Positions 9,850 through 20,624 are shown, counted from the first letter of the stretch. The stretch is 64,000 nt of DNA from Polynucleobacter sp. JS-Polo-80-F4 (GCF_018881965.1 NZ_JACVPI010000001.1:1804018-1868017); one strand, 5' to 3'. Numbers and translations: made by a program. Notes: a model not told the origin generated them from the letters alone.

Positions 9850-11313
9850 ATGTTTGATACCGTCCGTAAGCACCAACGAATTTTGCAGCTTGCACTAATG
9901 CTGTTGATTGTTCCGTCTTTTGCATTTTTTGGAATCTCAAGCTATTCCAGCTTTTTAGATAAAGAGACTGATCTCGTCAAAATTAATGGGAAACCTATTA
10001 CCGCTCAAGAAGTTGACTCTGCTGCGAAACGTCAAGCAGAGCGTGTTGGTGGAAATGCTCAGATTGCGCAAAGTCTTCAATTTAGACAGGCCATCCTGAA
10101 TGAGTTATTACAACAACGCATCCTAGGATTTGCTGTAAGCAATCTCCGATTGCAGGTTGGCAAAGAAGCTCTGATTAAAAGCTTGCAAAATATTCCGCAA
10201 ATTCGTGCTCTGTATAAACAAGATGGCAGTTTTGATGACGCACGATTTAAACAGTTGTTAGCTAGCAATGGACTGAATGAAGAGCAGTTTTATGCAAGTC
10301 AGGCATTTGATTTAAAGATAGGTCAGCTTGTTAACTCTGTTGCTCGTACCGAAATTGGCAGTCCAAAATTATCCGAAATCGTATCAACCCTTTATGAAAC
10401 TGAGCGTCAGGTTCAGGCGCTATCATTTGATGCGAAAGATTACTTAGCTAAGGTAAACCCATCACAAGAAGAGCTTCAAGCCTTTTATAACGCTAATGCC
10501 AAACTCTTCGAAAGTCCTGAGTACGTTGACGTTGAGTACATCGTTCTCAAAGCCGATCCAAAGGATGACGCTAAGGTATTTGGTGAAAAAGCCGATCAAT
10601 TTGCCAATATGACATATGACCAGTCAGACAGTCTGAAGCCGGCTGCAGATAAATTAAAGCTCAATGTCCAAACCCAGAAGGGTGTTACTCGCTCTGGCGC
10701 AACAGGCGTTACAAAAGATCATCCATTAGCTAATCCTAAGGTGGTCCAGTCTTTATTTGGTGATGAAGCTGTTAAGAACAAACGTAATATTGAAGCAGTG
10801 CAAACATCCCCTGGTGTTTTTGTTTCAGCACGTGTTATCACTTTCCACCCAGCGCAAACTTTGCCATATAAAGATGTAGCAGCAGAAGTTAAACGTCAAG
10901 TGAGTCAGCGGATGGCCGAAAAGCTTGCTGTAAGCGCTGCTGCCGATCGTTATGCTGCATTAGGGAAGGATCCAAAAAGCGCATCTGGATTTGCTAGTCC
11001 AATTTGGGTTTCTCGCAATAAGCCTGGAAATTTAGTAGGCCCGGCACTGGATGATGTGATGTCTATTAACCCCGATAAGTTACCTGCACTTGTTTCTGTG
11101 CAAAACCCTGGTGTTGGTGCGATCTTGTATCGGGTTGATCAAGTACGCCAACCTAGTGGTGTTGATGCAAAGGTGCATAAAGCTCAAGCTCAACAGATTC
11201 AAGCCTTAGCTGCTCAGTCCGAATTTGCTGGTTTTATGGCTTATTGGCGTGATGTAGCAGGCGTTAAAGTGATTAATCCCCTGAAGCCACCATCTACTGG
11301 TGCAGGTAGTTAA
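9850..11313 (+). CDS. PpiD/SurA-like periplasmic chaperone lacking a parvulin domain
   Basis: The protein has a short cytoplasmic N-terminus, one membrane anchor (about residues 12-32) and a SurA_N-type chaperone domain starting near KINGKPITAQEVD. PpiD anchors at the inner membrane and helps proteins leaving the Sec translocon. The family member usually has about 620-640 residues with a parvulin domain in the middle. Here there are only 487. The sequence passes straight from VDVEYIVLKAD (about 230) to FANMTYDQSDSLKPAADKL, a segment that in the family follows the parvulin domain. No parvulin signature (HILV..., GGDLGW) occurs anywhere. The flanking regions align with PpiD in order, so I read this as loss of the isomerase domain in an otherwise intact chaperone. 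Confidence 0.8.
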   Translation: MFDTVRKHQRILQLALMLLIVPSFAFFGISSYSSFLDKETDLVKINGKPITAQEVDSAAKRQAERVGGNAQIAQSLQFRQAILNELLQQRILGFAVSNLRLQVGKEALIKSLQNIPQIRALYKQDGSFDDARFKQLLASNGLNEEQFYASQAFDLKIGQLVNSVARTEIGSPKLSEIVSTLYETERQVQALSFDAKDYLAKVNPSQEELQAFYNANAKLFESPEYVDVEYIVLKADPKDDAKVFGEKADQFANMTYDQSDSLKPAADKLKLNVQTQKGVTRSGATGVTKDHPLANPKVVQSLFGDEAVKNKRNIEAVQTSPGVFVSARVITFHPAQTLPYKDVAAEVKRQVSQRMAEKLAVSAAADRYAALGKDPKSASGFASPIWVSRNKPGNLVGPALDDVMSINPDKLPALVSVQNPGVGAILYRVDQVRQPSGVDAKVHKAQAQQIQALAAQSEFAGFMAYWRDVAGVKVINPLKPPSTGAGS

Positions 11314-11322
11314 CTTAGATAC

Positions 11323-11994
11323 CTAGTTATTCTTCAGCAGCATTTGATATGGGGCCATAGCGCCCCATACGTTTTTATAGAGAATCATTTGCGCCTTTTC
11401 ATTAGGATGCATACGATCCGCTTGAAACAGTTTTGGGTCAGAGGCTATGCCCTCAAGAAAGAATGGTAGTAGCTGAATCTGCTCCTGACGAGCAAGCTTT
11501 GGAAATAAATCCTGAAATTGTTTGGTGTAATCCTGCCCATAGTTTGGTGGTATCTGCATACCAAACAAGAGTACTTTTGCCCCAGATTTTTTACTCAACT
11601 GAATCATCTTACGTAAATTATTCTCTGACTCTTGAATAGATAGTCCGCGCAATGCATCATTTGCGCCAAGCTCCAAAAGAACAATGCCCGGCCTCTTTTG
11701 ATCTAACAATTTTGGCAATCTAGATAGTCCGCCTGAACTTGTTTCACCGCTAATGCTGGCATTAAAAATGACCCAAGGACTAGCTTCTTTACGTAGCTGA
11801 TCCTCCAAAAGCCTTACCCAGCCGGTCCCACGTGTTAAGCCATACTCTGCCGACAGACTATCACCCATCACCAAAATGGTGTTGTTTGTCTGAGCCTGTG
11901 TGGCAATAGGAATAAACAGGCAAAATAGGGTGAATGCCATAAATATGGCCGACATTTTTTTACTCAAGAAGTTCAACCAAATCATTTGATTCAT
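11323..11994 (-). CDS. tesA: GDSL-family esterase/lysophospholipase TesA
   Basis: SGNH hydrolase acting on thioesters, lysophospholipids or aryl esters in the periplasm. A hydrophobic signal sequence is followed by block I GDSLS (S46), block III GAND (near 110) and the D193-x-x-H196 pair in ADRMHPN. Its 223 residues suit TesA. It is divergent from the ABC ATPase with 2 bp between start codons, the same pairing as tesA/ybbA in E. coli. Downstream ATGs at 11985 and 11955 are alternative starts, and the one at 11955 would give a tighter signal peptide. The gene converges with the PpiD-like gene. Confidence 0.9.
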   Translation of the reverse strand: MNQMIWLNFLSKKMSAIFMAFTLFCLFIPIATQAQTNNTILVMGDSLSAEYGLTRGTGWVRLLEDQLRKEASPWVIFNASISGETSSGGLSRLPKLLDQKRPGIVLLELGANDALRGLSIQESENNLRKMIQLSKKSGAKVLLFGMQIPPNYGQDYTKQFQDLFPKLARQEQIQLLPFFLEGIASDPKLFQADRMHPNEKAQMILYKNVWGAMAPYQMLLKNN

Positions 11995-11996
11995 TT

Positions 11997-12671
11997 ATGA
12001 GTATTCCAGCAAAGCTTCTTAGTGCGATTAACCTAGGTAAACAAGTTTTATCCAGTGATGGATCTTTAACCATTTTGCACGACATTAGCTTTGATGTCTG
12101 CGAAGGCGAAAGTGTTGCCATAACTGGTGCATCTGGATCAGGGAAAAGCACCTTGCTAGGACTCTTGGCAGGATTGGATACTCCGTCTAGTGGGCATGTT
12201 GAATTAGCAGGCCAAAATCTGAACCAGCTTGATGAGGATGGCCGTGCCAAGTTAAGAGGTCAAAAAGTAGGGTTTGTTTTTCAATCCTTTCAATTGCTTC
12301 CCCATCTAACAGCGCTTGAAAATATCATGCTTCCAGCCGAGCTAAATGGTCTAAAGTTGGCCAAAGAAAACGCCCTAACTTGCCTTGATCAAGTGGGCCT
12401 GAGCGCACGGGCCAATCATTTCCCCAAAACCCTATCTGGTGGGGAGCAACAACGAGTGGCGCTGGCCAGGGCTTTCATCATGAAACCAGCCGTGCTATTT
12501 GCGGATGAGCCTACTGGCAGCCTAGATGAGGTAAGCGGAAATCGCGTTATTGAGCTCCTTTTTGAGCTAAATCGGGCTAATCATTCGACCCTGGTTTTGG
12601 TGACCCATGACCAAGCCTTGGCTGATCGATGTCAGAGGCAGTTACATCTGCAAGGCGGTAGATTGCTGTAG
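11997..12671 (+). CDS. ybbA: ABC transporter ATP-binding protein, YbbA/LolD type
   Basis: ATPase subunit of the MacB/LolD-type (mechanotransmission) ABC family. Walker A GASGSGKST is at residues 44-52, the signature LSGGEQQR at 146-153, Walker B VLFADEP from 166, and the H-loop THD with H204. Position next to divergent tesA fits YbbA rather than LolD. In E. coli the permease YbbP follows ybbA, but here purL starts 21 bp later, so no permease partner is present. The ATPase itself is complete. Confidence 0.85.
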   Translation: MSIPAKLLSAINLGKQVLSSDGSLTILHDISFDVCEGESVAITGASGSGKSTLLGLLAGLDTPSSGHVELAGQNLNQLDEDGRAKLRGQKVGFVFQSFQLLPHLTALENIMLPAELNGLKLAKENALTCLDQVGLSARANHFPKTLSGGEQQRVALARAFIMKPAVLFADEPTGSLDEVSGNRVIELLFELNRANHSTLVLVTHDQALADRCQRQLHLQGGRLL

Positions 12672-12692
12672 GCAAAACCTTATAATCTAGGG

Positions 12693-15600
12693 ATGTCTTT
12701 TTTCCACTTTTTGCCTGGCGCAGATGCGCTTTCCCCCTTCCGCCAACAGCGACTTTTAGCTACTTTGGCAGCCCAAGGGGTTGATCTCGAGTCTATTGAG
12801 GCTCAATACCTTCATTTCATTTGGTCCGAAAAAGAGCTTAGCTCTCAAAACCAAGAAATATTGGCTAGCCTATTAACTTATGGGCAAGCTTTTAGCTCCA
12901 AAATCAACCCAGGTAAATCTTGGTTTGGAAAAGATAAATCAGAAGGTCAGGGCGCTATTGTTATTCCCCGACTGGGAACGGTTTCTCCATGGGCAAGTAA
13001 GGCAACAGATATTGCCCGTCAATGCGGTTTAGATATTTTGCGACTTGAGCGCGGCGTTCAATTTGCTTGGAAGAGTAAAAAGGTGCTCACTACCGAGCAA
13101 AAGCAACTGGTTATCGCAGCGGTGCATGATCGAATGACTGAGGCCGTAATTGAATCAATCGATGCTGCAAATGCTCTGTATCAAACATTAGATGACAGAC
13201 CATTGGCGCGCATTCCGGTAATGACAGAGGGCAGAGCTGCGCTAGACAAGGCTAATCAAGAATTAGGACTGGCTTTGTCTGATGATGAAGTGGCTTATCT
13301 TGCAGAAAACTTTACACGCCTGCAGCGCAATCCATCCGATGTTGAACTGATTATGTTTGCCCAGGCTAATAGCGAACATTGCCGCCACAAGATTTTTAAT
13401 TCAAGCTGGACCATTGATGGCGACGACCAAGAACGTTCTTTGTTCGCCATGATTCGCAATACTCACCAATTGCAGCCGGCTGGCACGATTGTTGCTTACT
13501 CTGATAATTCAGCCGTGATGGTTGGCTGGGAAGCAGAAACTTGGGTACCCCAGGGCAGTAATCATCGCTATGAAAAAGATACTCGCTTAGTTCACACCTT
13601 GATGAAGGTGGAAACCCATAATCACCCAACTGCGATTGCTCCGTTTCCTGGCGCATCTACGGGCGCTGGTGGCGAGATTCGTGATGAGGGTGCAACTGGT
13701 ATAGGTGGACGCCCTAAGGCAGGTCTTACTGGTTTCTCTGTGTCCAATCTCAATATTCCGGGCACTGATCTTCCTTGGGAGAGTGAGAGATACGGTAAGC
13801 CTGATCGCATAGCTACTCCGTTGCAGATCATGATTGATGGTCCGCTGGGAGGAGCTGCATTTAATAATGAATTTGGCCGTCCGATCTTGGGTGGATATTT
13901 CCGGGTCTTTGAGCAAACCTTGGATGGTACGCGCCGTGGTTATCACAAGCCGATCATGATTGCTGGTGGTATCGGGAGTATTGATGCGATCCACACTGAG
14001 AAAAAAGCCATTCAAGATGGGCATCTATTGATTCAACTTGGCGGCCCTGGAATGCGTATTGGAATGGGTGGTGCCACTGGTAGCTCCGTTGCTACCGGTA
14101 CAAATACCGCCGACCTTGATTTTGACTCTGTTCAACGCGGCAATCCAGAAATGGAAAGACGCGCACAAGAAGTGATTAATGCCTGTCGCGCCTTAGGTGA
14201 AAACAACCCAATCGTCTCTATTCATGATGTCGGAGCAGGTGGTTTATCAAACGCATTCCCGGAGCTAGCTGATGGGGCAGGTTTAGGTGCTGCTTTTAAA
14301 TTACGTAGCGTACCGCTTGAAGAAAGTGGTATGAGTCCTGCAGAAATTTGGTGCAATGAATCTCAAGAGCGCTATGTATTGGCAATCGATAAAAAAGATT
14401 TGGATCTCTTTAAATCCTTCTGCGAGCGTGAACGTTGCCCTTATGCTGTAGTGGGTGAAGCTACTGCAGAACGTCAATTGCAATTAAGCGATTCCAAGCA
14501 AGCTCCTAATGCTGATGCAGCATTACCAATCAATATGCCTATGGAAGTATTGTTAGGCAAACCTCCGAAGATGCACCGTAATGTCACCAGAGTGGCTCAA
14601 GAGTTTAAAGAGCTAGATGTTACCGATGCTGATCTTGCGCAATCCGTTGCTTGGGTATTACAGCAGCCAACCGTGGCAAGCAAATCATTCCTAATTACGA
14701 TTGGTGATAGAACTGTTGGGGGGCTTAATGCTCGGGATCAGTTTGTTGGCCCATGGCAGGTGCCTGTAGCAGACTGTGCTGTCACCATGATGGATTACAA
14801 GGGTTATTGCGGTGAAGCGATGTCTATGGGCGAAAGAACCCCATTAGCCGTAATAGATGCGCCTGCGGCTGCACGAATGGCTGTTGGTGAAGCCATTACC
14901 AATCTTTTGGCTGCAGATATTTTGAGCCTGGAAAGCGTAAAACTTTCTGCAAACTGGATGGCAGCCTGTGGAGCCCCCGGTGAAGATGCAAAATTGTATG
15001 ACTCTGTAAAAGCTATCGGCATGGAACTATGCCCAGCACTAGGCATCTCAATTCCGGTTGGAAAAGATTCATTATCGATGTCTACTTCTTGGCAAGATGG
15101 CTCTGAATCGAAGAAAGTGGTTGCGCCAGTTTCTTTAATTATTTCAGCTTTTGCAGCAATTCAAGATGCTCGAAAAACGCTGACACCTCTGCTTCAGCTA
15201 AAAGATAAGAATGGATCCACACAAGAGACTGAGCTAATCTTGATTGACTTAGGTCGTGGTAAGAACCGCATGGCTGGCAGTATTTTGGCTCAAGTGCTTG
15301 ACCAATCTGGCAAAGAAGCGCCGGATGTCGATCACCCTGAAGATCTTAAATCTTTAGCTGCTGCAATTATTGAGTTGCGTAATGCAAATAAATTATTGGC
15401 ATACCATGATCGTTCAGATGGTGGCTTGTTGGCCTGTGTAGCTGAAATGGCCTTTGCTTCTCATTGCGGCATTTCCCTGAATGTCGATATGATCGCTATG
15501 GATGCCGGTCAGGAACCAGATTACGGCGATGCGAAAAATTGGGCACAACAAATCTCCGGCCGTCGCCATGAGCAAACTATGCGCGCACTCTTCAATGAAG

Positions 15601-16730
15601 AGCTTGGAGCTGTTGTCCAAGTTCGCAAAGAAGATCGTGACGCTGTATTTGCCGTATTAAGAAAGCTAGGATTAAGTGCTTATAGCCATGTGATTGGCAA
15701 ACCCAATACAAATGGTCGTATTGAAATATGGCGTGATGCAAAAAATATCTTTGCTGAGCCACGCGAAGTACTGCAGAAGATATGGACCAATACAAGTTAT
15801 CAGATTGCTCGTCTACGCGATAATCCAGCTTGTGCCGATAGCGAGTTCGGACTCCTGGATAACATCTCTGATGCAGGTATGAGCCCCAAGCTCACCTTTG
15901 ATGCTTCTGATGATATTGCTGCCCCTTTCATTTCAAAAAATATAAGACCCAAAGTGGCTATTTTGCGAGAGCAGGGCGTTAACTCACATGTTGAAATGGC
16001 CTATTCTGTAAATTGGGCAGGCTTTGACAGTTATGACGTTCATATGTCTGATTTACTTAGCGGTAAAGCTAAGCTTGAAGACTTTAGGGGTTTAATTGCC
16101 TGTGGTGGATTTAGTTACGGTGACGTTTTGGGTGCTGGAGAAGGTTGGGCTAAGACAATCTTGTTTAACCAACAATTGCGTGACCAGTTCTCAACATTTT
16201 TTAATCGTCAAGATAGCTTTGCATTAGGTGTCTGCAATGGTTGCCAAATGATGAGCAATCTTTCTGGGATTATTCCGGGTGCGGAAGCTTGGCCTAAATT
16301 TACACGTAATCAATCAGAGCAATACGAAGCTCGCTTGGTAATGGCCGAGGTAATGGCTTCACCATCCATATTCACACAAGGCATGGAAGGGAGTCAGATT
16401 CCGATTGCCATTGCCCACGGCGAAGGATTTGCCAACTTTAGTCAACAAGGTAATTTAGAGCAGATTCAAAAGCAGGGCTTAGCTTCGTTCCGATTTGTCG
16501 ATCACCAAGGTAACCCCACCGAAACTTATCCCATGAATCCAAATGGATCACCTGACGGTTTGACTGGCGTTACAACGACAGATGGTCGCTTTATGGTCAT
16601 GATGCCCCATCCAGAACGGGTATTCAGGGCTGCACAGATGAGCTGGTGTCCACCAGAATGGTTGGAAACTCCGGATGGTGCTAGCCCATGGTTAAGACTC
16701 TTCCGAAACGCGCGTCGTTGGGCGAACTAA
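12693..16730 (+). CDS. purL: Phosphoribosylformylglycinamidine synthase PurL
   Basis: Fourth step of purine synthesis: converts FGAR, ATP and glutamine to FGAM. At 1345 residues it is the large single-chain form found in beta- and gammaproteobacteria. It carries an N-terminal domain, two AIRS-like synthetase halves (for example [20 protein letters not shown]) and a C-terminal glutamine amidotransferase with nucleophile C1181 in GVCNGCQMM and the MPHPERVFR His-Glu pair. It follows the ABC ATPase by 21 bp. Nothing is missing. Confidence 0.98.
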   Translation: MSFFHFLPGADALSPFRQQRLLATLAAQGVDLESIEAQYLHFIWSEKELSSQNQEILASLLTYGQAFSSKINPGKSWFGKDKSEGQGAIVIPRLGTVSPWASKATDIARQCGLDILRLERGVQFAWKSKKVLTTEQKQLVIAAVHDRMTEAVIESIDAANALYQTLDDRPLARIPVMTEGRAALDKANQELGLALSDDEVAYLAENFTRLQRNPSDVELIMFAQANSEHCRHKIFNSSWTIDGDDQERSLFAMIRNTHQLQPAGTIVAYSDNSAVMVGWEAETWVPQGSNHRYEKDTRLVHTLMKVETHNHPTAIAPFPGASTGAGGEIRDEGATGIGGRPKAGLTGFSVSNLNIPGTDLPWESERYGKPDRIATPLQIMIDGPLGGAAFNNEFGRPILGGYFRVFEQTLDGTRRGYHKPIMIAGGIGSIDAIHTEKKAIQDGHLLIQLGGPGMRIGMGGATGSSVATGTNTADLDFDSVQRGNPEMERRAQEVINACRALGENNPIVSIHDVGAGGLSNAFPELADGAGLGAAFKLRSVPLEESGMSPAEIWCNESQERYVLAIDKKDLDLFKSFCERERCPYAVVGEATAERQLQLSDSKQAPNADAALPINMPMEVLLGKPPKMHRNVTRVAQEFKELDVTDADLAQSVAWVLQQPTVASKSFLITIGDRTVGGLNARDQFVGPWQVPVADCAVTMMDYKGYCGEAMSMGERTPLAVIDAPAAARMAVGEAITNLLAADILSLESVKLSANWMAACGAPGEDAKLYDSVKAIGMELCPALGISIPVGKDSLSMSTSWQDGSESKKVVAPVSLIISAFAAIQDARKTLTPLLQLKDKNGSTQETELILIDLGRGKNRMAGSILAQVLDQSGKEAPDVDHPEDLKSLAAAIIELRNANKLLAYHDRSDGGLLACVAEMAFASHCGISLNVDMIAMDAGQEPDYGDAKNWAQQISGRRHEQTMRALFNEELGAVVQVRKEDRDAVFAVLRKLGLSAYSHVIGKPNTNGRIEIWRDAKNIFAEPREVLQKIWTNTSYQIARLRDNPACADSEFGLLDNISDAGMSPKLTFDASDDIAAPFISKNIRPKVAILREQGVNSHVEMAYSVNWAGFDSYDVHMSDLLSGKAKLEDFRGLIACGGFSYGDVLGAGEGWAKTILFNQQLRDQFSTFFNRQDSFALGVCNGCQMMSNLSGIIPGAEAWPKFTRNQSEQYEARLVMAEVMASPSIFTQGMEGSQIPIAIAHGEGFANFSQQGNLEQIQKQGLASFRFVDHQGNPTETYPMNPNGSPDGLTGVTTTDGRFMVMMPHPERVFRAAQMSWCPPEWLETPDGASPWLRLFRNARRWAN

Positions 16731-16731
16731 G

Positions 16732-17505
16732 TTGTCATCTGAACACCTAATGGAGCCAGTCACTTTTTCAGAAAGTGGTGGTGTGCGCTACTTGCATTTT
16801 GGAACTGAATCTATTCAGGGGGCAATGCGCTTACGCGACCCCGATGAGATTTATCTTGAGTACAACCAGCAAATGATGGCTTGGTTACTTTTTCTCGAGA
16901 CAAAGCCTGGTATGCGTATTGCGCAGCTAGGGTTAGGAACTGGTGCACTAACCAAATTTCAGCACCGCTATTGTCCAGCGGTTAAAACCACGGTTGTAGA
17001 GTTCAATCCCGCGGTAATTGTTTCTGCAAGATCGATGTTTTTTACGCCCAATGATGATCGCAGGCTTGAGACCTTACAAGCTGATGCCAAACTTTTTGTT
17101 CAAGACAAAAAAAATATGGGTCGGTTTGATGCAGTGCAGGTGGATTTGTATGATGCAATCTGTGACGGCCCCTCTGTAAGCTCCTTGGATTTCTACAAAG
17201 GGTGCCACAGTATCCTCAAGGGCCCAGGAGTGATGACGGTCAATCTTTTTTCAAGACATAAAAGTTTTGATATAAATCTTAAGAATATCTGCGAGGCTTT
17301 TGACAATAGAGTGCTCTTATTCCCGGAATCTCACGATTGCAATGTTGTGGCGATTGCATTTAAGGGCCCCAAGCTCGAGGCCGAATGGAGTGATGTAACA
17401 AAGCGTGCGAAGCTTATTCTTGAGAAGACCGGCCTGCCAACCAACAAGTGGGCATCAGGCATCAGTCGGGAGAATGCTAGGCAAGAGAGCAAGCTTTCAA
17501 TCTAA
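16732..17505 (+). CDS. Spermidine-synthase-like methyltransferase-fold protein
   Basis: A Rossmann-fold protein of the SpeE class: AQLGLGTGALTKF is the cofactor loop, VEFNPAVI the next acidic strand, and VDLYDA the catalytic-strand region. At 257 residues it is shorter than many SpeE proteins, and no speD lies nearby. A role in polyamine synthesis is therefore not secure; stand-alone members of this fold are common and often uncharacterised. It starts with TTG 1 bp after the purL stop (an in-frame ATG at 16750 is the alternative), so it is probably cotranscribed with purL. A strong terminator follows. Confidence 0.7.
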   Translation: MSSEHLMEPVTFSESGGVRYLHFGTESIQGAMRLRDPDEIYLEYNQQMMAWLLFLETKPGMRIAQLGLGTGALTKFQHRYCPAVKTTVVEFNPAVIVSARSMFFTPNDDRRLETLQADAKLFVQDKKNMGRFDAVQVDLYDAICDGPSVSSLDFYKGCHSILKGPGVMTVNLFSRHKSFDINLKNICEAFDNRVLLFPESHDCNVVAIAFKGPKLEAEWSDVTKRAKLILEKTGLPTNKWASGISRENARQESKLSI

Positions 17506-17530
17506 GTTAAGTTGAAGGTTAGATAAAGAA

Positions 17531-17556
17531 AAAGGCGATCAATTGATCGCCTTTTT
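17531..17556. terminator. Bidirectional terminator between the SpeE-like gene and acnB
   Basis: The palindrome AAAGGCGATCAATTGATCGCC is followed by T5 on the + strand. The - strand also reads a stem followed by a T-run, so it can serve both convergent genes. A second small stem (CCCAG...CTGGG, about 17562-17584) lies closer to acnB. Confidence 0.88.
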
Positions 17557-17595
17557 AATTTCCCAGTCCTGAAAAGGGCTGGGGTTAATGGTCAA

Positions 17596-20181
17596 TTAAA
17601 CCGTTACGGTGTCTGCAACATCACTAAATGACTTGAGCTTATCAAAACTCATGTATTTATAAACGTCACCAGCTTTAGCATCGAGCGCCTTTACTTGCTC
17701 TAAATACTCAGCAGGCGTAGGCAGTCGACCTAGAAGGGCTGCTACAGAAGCCAATTCAGCGGAAGCCAAATAAACGCGAGTATCAATACCAAGACGGTTA
17801 GGGAAGTTCCGCGTAGAGGTTGAAACAGCAGTTGAACCCTTGCGGATCTGAGCTTGGTTGCCCATACATAGTGAGCAGCCCGGGCTTTCCATACGGGCAC
17901 CAGCAGCGCCCAACATGCCGTAGTAGCCTTCTTCCATCAAAACCATGGCGTCCATCTTGGTCGGAGGCGCTACCCATAAACGGGTTGGCATATCTTTTTT
18001 GCCTTGCAATACCTGACCAGCCGCACGGAAGTGGCCGATATTGGTCATGCATGAACCAATAAACACTTCATCAATCTTATCGCCAGCTACTTCGGACAAT
18101 ATTTTGACGTCATCTGGATCGTTGGGGCATGCAAGGATTGGTTCTTTGATTTCATCGATGTTGATTTCGATGATCTCTGCATAGTCAGCATTCGCATCCG
18201 CTTTTAGAAGTTGTGGATTAGCAATCCAAGCTTCCATGGCTTTAATACGGCGGCCAAGAGTGCGCTTATCGTCATAACCATTGGCAATCATCCACTTCAT
18301 CAAAGTGATGTTTGACGTCATGTATTCAATAATTGGCTCTTTATTTAGGTGAACGGTACAGCCACCAGCAGAGCGCTCAGCAGAAGCATCTGATAATTCA
18401 AATGCTTGCTCAACCTTTAGATCAGGTAGACCTTCGATTTCTAGAATGCGGCCAGAGAAAATATTTTTCTTGCCCTGTTTCTCAACAGTCAACAATCCTT
18501 TTTTGATTGCATATAAAGGAATTGCATTGACTAGATCACGTAAAGTGATGCCAGGTTGCATCTTGCCCTTAAAGCGCACCAATACAGACTCCGGCATATC
18601 CAATGGCATCACACCAGTAGCTGCTGCGAAAGCAACTAAGCCGGAACCTGCAGGGAAGGAGATGCCGATTGGGAAGCGTGTATGACTGTCTCCACCAGTT
18701 CCACAGGTATCTGGAAGTAGCAGGCGGTTCAGCCAGCTGTGGATAACGCCATCACCTGGACGCAGTGCAACTCCACCACGATTAGTCATAAATGGCGGCA
18801 ACTCATGTTGAGTGCGAATGTCTACAGGTTTTGGATAAGCAGATGTGTGGCAGAAAGACTGCATTACGAGATCAGAAGAGAAGCCTAGGCAAGCTAAGTC
18901 TTTCAGTTCATCACGAGTCATAGGTCCAGTAGTGTCTTGTGACCCAACTGTAGTCATATGTGGCTCACAGTAAGTTCCAGGGCGAACACCTTGGCCTTCT
19001 GCTAAGCCGCATGCGCGACCAACCATTTTCTGTGCCAAGCTAAAGCCTTTTTTACTATCGACTGGATTTACTGGTAAACGGAACTCAGTAGAAGCAGGTA
19101 ATCCAAGGGCAGCACGCGCTTTAGCGGTTAATCCACGTCCAATGATCAAAGGAATGCGACCACCCGCACGTACCTCGTCCAAAATCACAGGCGACTTTAA
19201 TGAGAAGCTCGTAATCTCAGCACCATTTTTAAATACTTTGCCTTCGTATGGGCGAAGCTCAATCTCATCACCCATATTCATTTGAGAAACATCTAATTCG
19301 ATTGGTAGTGCACCTGAATCTTCCATTGTGTTGAAGAAGATTGGGGCAATATTAGTGCCTAAGCACACACCACCAAAACGCTTGTTAGGTACAAAAGGAA
19401 TATCTTGACCTGTCCACCAAAGAACGGAGTTCGTAGCAGATTTACGTGAAGAGCCTGTACCAACTACGTCACCAACGTAAGCAATTTGATTGCCTTTTTT
19501 CTGGAGGGCGGCAATTTGTTTCATTGGGCCACGAACGCCAGTCTCATCAGGCTCAATACCTGGACGTGGATTCTTTAACATGATCGTTGCATGCAGTGGA
19601 ATATCCGGGCGACTCCATGCGTCTGGAGCTGGGGAGAGATCATCAGTATTGGTTTCACCAGTAACCTTGAAAACTGTGAGCTTCATGCTTTCTGGCACTG
19701 CAGGACGGCTAGTAAACCACTCAGCATTGGCCCAGCTTTGCATAACCGCTTTAGCGTTTGCATTACCTTTTTCTGCAAGCTCTTGCACGTCATTAAAGTA
19801 ATCAAACATCAAGAGTGTTTTCTTGAGAGCTTCAGCTGCTGCTGCGCCACATTCTGTGTCGGAAAGCAATTCAACTAAAGGCTTAATGTTGTAACCACCC
19901 AGCATCGTGCCCAAAAGTTCAGTGGCACGTACACGGGAAATTAATGGAGATTTTTCTGTGCCTTTGGCAATGGCATCTAAAAATTCAGCTTTTACTTTTG
20001 CTGCTTCATCAACGCCAGCGGGAACGCGGTTAGTGATTAATTCAACTAGTTCGGCTTCAGCACCAGCGGGTGGATTTTTCAGCAATTTCACCAAATCAGC
20101 AGTTTGGTCTTTGGTCAGGGGTAGAGCTGGAATTCCAAGGGCTGCACGTTCGGCAACTTGGGCGTTATAGGCTTCTAACAT
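17596..20181 (-). CDS. acnB: Aconitate hydratase B
   Basis: TCA-cycle enzyme that isomerises citrate to isocitrate; AcnB may also handle 2-methyl-cis-aconitate. The 861 residues and domain order are those of AcnB: N-terminal HEAT-like domain, swivel domain, then the Fe-S domains. Cluster-ligand regions are visible in [15 protein letters not shown] and [13 protein letters not shown]. The N-terminal [18 protein letters not shown] is the usual start. It is a single gene with its own upstream region, which carries two tandem palindromes at the promoter, and it ends at a bidirectional terminator. Confidence 0.98.
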   Translation of the reverse strand: MLEAYNAQVAERAALGIPALPLTKDQTADLVKLLKNPPAGAEAELVELITNRVPAGVDEAAKVKAEFLDAIAKGTEKSPLISRVRATELLGTMLGGYNIKPLVELLSDTECGAAAAEALKKTLLMFDYFNDVQELAEKGNANAKAVMQSWANAEWFTSRPAVPESMKLTVFKVTGETNTDDLSPAPDAWSRPDIPLHATIMLKNPRPGIEPDETGVRGPMKQIAALQKKGNQIAYVGDVVGTGSSRKSATNSVLWWTGQDIPFVPNKRFGGVCLGTNIAPIFFNTMEDSGALPIELDVSQMNMGDEIELRPYEGKVFKNGAEITSFSLKSPVILDEVRAGGRIPLIIGRGLTAKARAALGLPASTEFRLPVNPVDSKKGFSLAQKMVGRACGLAEGQGVRPGTYCEPHMTTVGSQDTTGPMTRDELKDLACLGFSSDLVMQSFCHTSAYPKPVDIRTQHELPPFMTNRGGVALRPGDGVIHSWLNRLLLPDTCGTGGDSHTRFPIGISFPAGSGLVAFAAATGVMPLDMPESVLVRFKGKMQPGITLRDLVNAIPLYAIKKGLLTVEKQGKKNIFSGRILEIEGLPDLKVEQAFELSDASAERSAGGCTVHLNKEPIIEYMTSNITLMKWMIANGYDDKRTLGRRIKAMEAWIANPQLLKADANADYAEIIEINIDEIKEPILACPNDPDDVKILSEVAGDKIDEVFIGSCMTNIGHFRAAGQVLQGKKDMPTRLWVAPPTKMDAMVLMEEGYYGMLGAAGARMESPGCSLCMGNQAQIRKGSTAVSTSTRNFPNRLGIDTRVYLASAELASVAALLGRLPTPAEYLEQVKALDAKAGDVYKYMSFDKLKSFSDVADTVTV

Positions 20182-20248
20182 TGTGTTTCCTATGAGGTAA
20201 AAGTGGTCAATAGAAAGGCCAAAAGGGAATTTTCTCCCGATTGGACCA

Positions 20249-20280
20249 ATTATAGTTGCTTATTTAAGTCTTATATAAGA
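20249..20280 (-). promoter_or_regulatory. acnB promoter with two tandem CTTATwTAAG palindromes
   Basis: Reading toward acnB, TATAAT (20254-20249) is a perfect -10 about 68 bp before the ATG. Two near-identical 10-mers, CTTATTTAAG (20259-20268) and CTTATATAAG (20270-20279), lie just upstream with 11-bp spacing and cover the -35 zone. The second extends to a perfect 12-bp palindrome TCTTATATAAGA. This looks like a tandem operator on one face of the helix. The regulator is unknown. Confidence 0.55.
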
Positions 20281-20375
20281 GTTTAAAGCCCTAATTTCAC
20301 TCAAAAATGGGCTATTCAGCAAAATATTAGGGTTTTTACGCAATATTTCATATAGAAAAGGTGAGCCAGACAGCC

Positions 20376-20564
20376 TTACAGAGCCTGTTCATCCTTCATT
20401 GCCCAAACAAGGGCCACAACCCAACCTATAAGAGACCAGCCTAAAAAGAGATTTAGGGCAAAAATGGCCCCAGAATTAACCCTTTTCTTGTTAAAAGCAA
20501 TCGCAAATGGCAGGAAATAGAAGAGGGAAAGAAGCGTAAGAAGAATGGCAAATACTAGGCGCAT
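20376..20564 (-). CDS. Small membrane protein, superinfection-immunity-like family
   Basis: 62 residues with two membrane helices (about 3-24 and 33-55) joined by a short basic loop (NKKRVNSG). The segment AIFALNLFLGWSLIGWVVALVW is split over the second helix and resembles the Pfam family named for phage T4 superinfection immunity protein. Bacterial chromosomal members are frequent, and their function is not known; the name alone does not show phage defence. It stands alone between acnB and pyrG, upstream of acnB on the same strand. Confidence 0.65.
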   Translation of the reverse strand: MRLVFAILLTLLSLFYFLPFAIAFNKKRVNSGAIFALNLFLGWSLIGWVVALVWAMKDEQAL

Positions 20565-20624
20565 ATGGTCTGAATTAGGTCAATTGAATGGATGTCCCTG
20601 TCATATTACCCAATTTGAAATTAA

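Noticed and set aside
13587..14024. A 145-codon - strand frame inside purL
   Set aside because: Antisense to a highly conserved catalytic region, without any start signal or recognisable domain.
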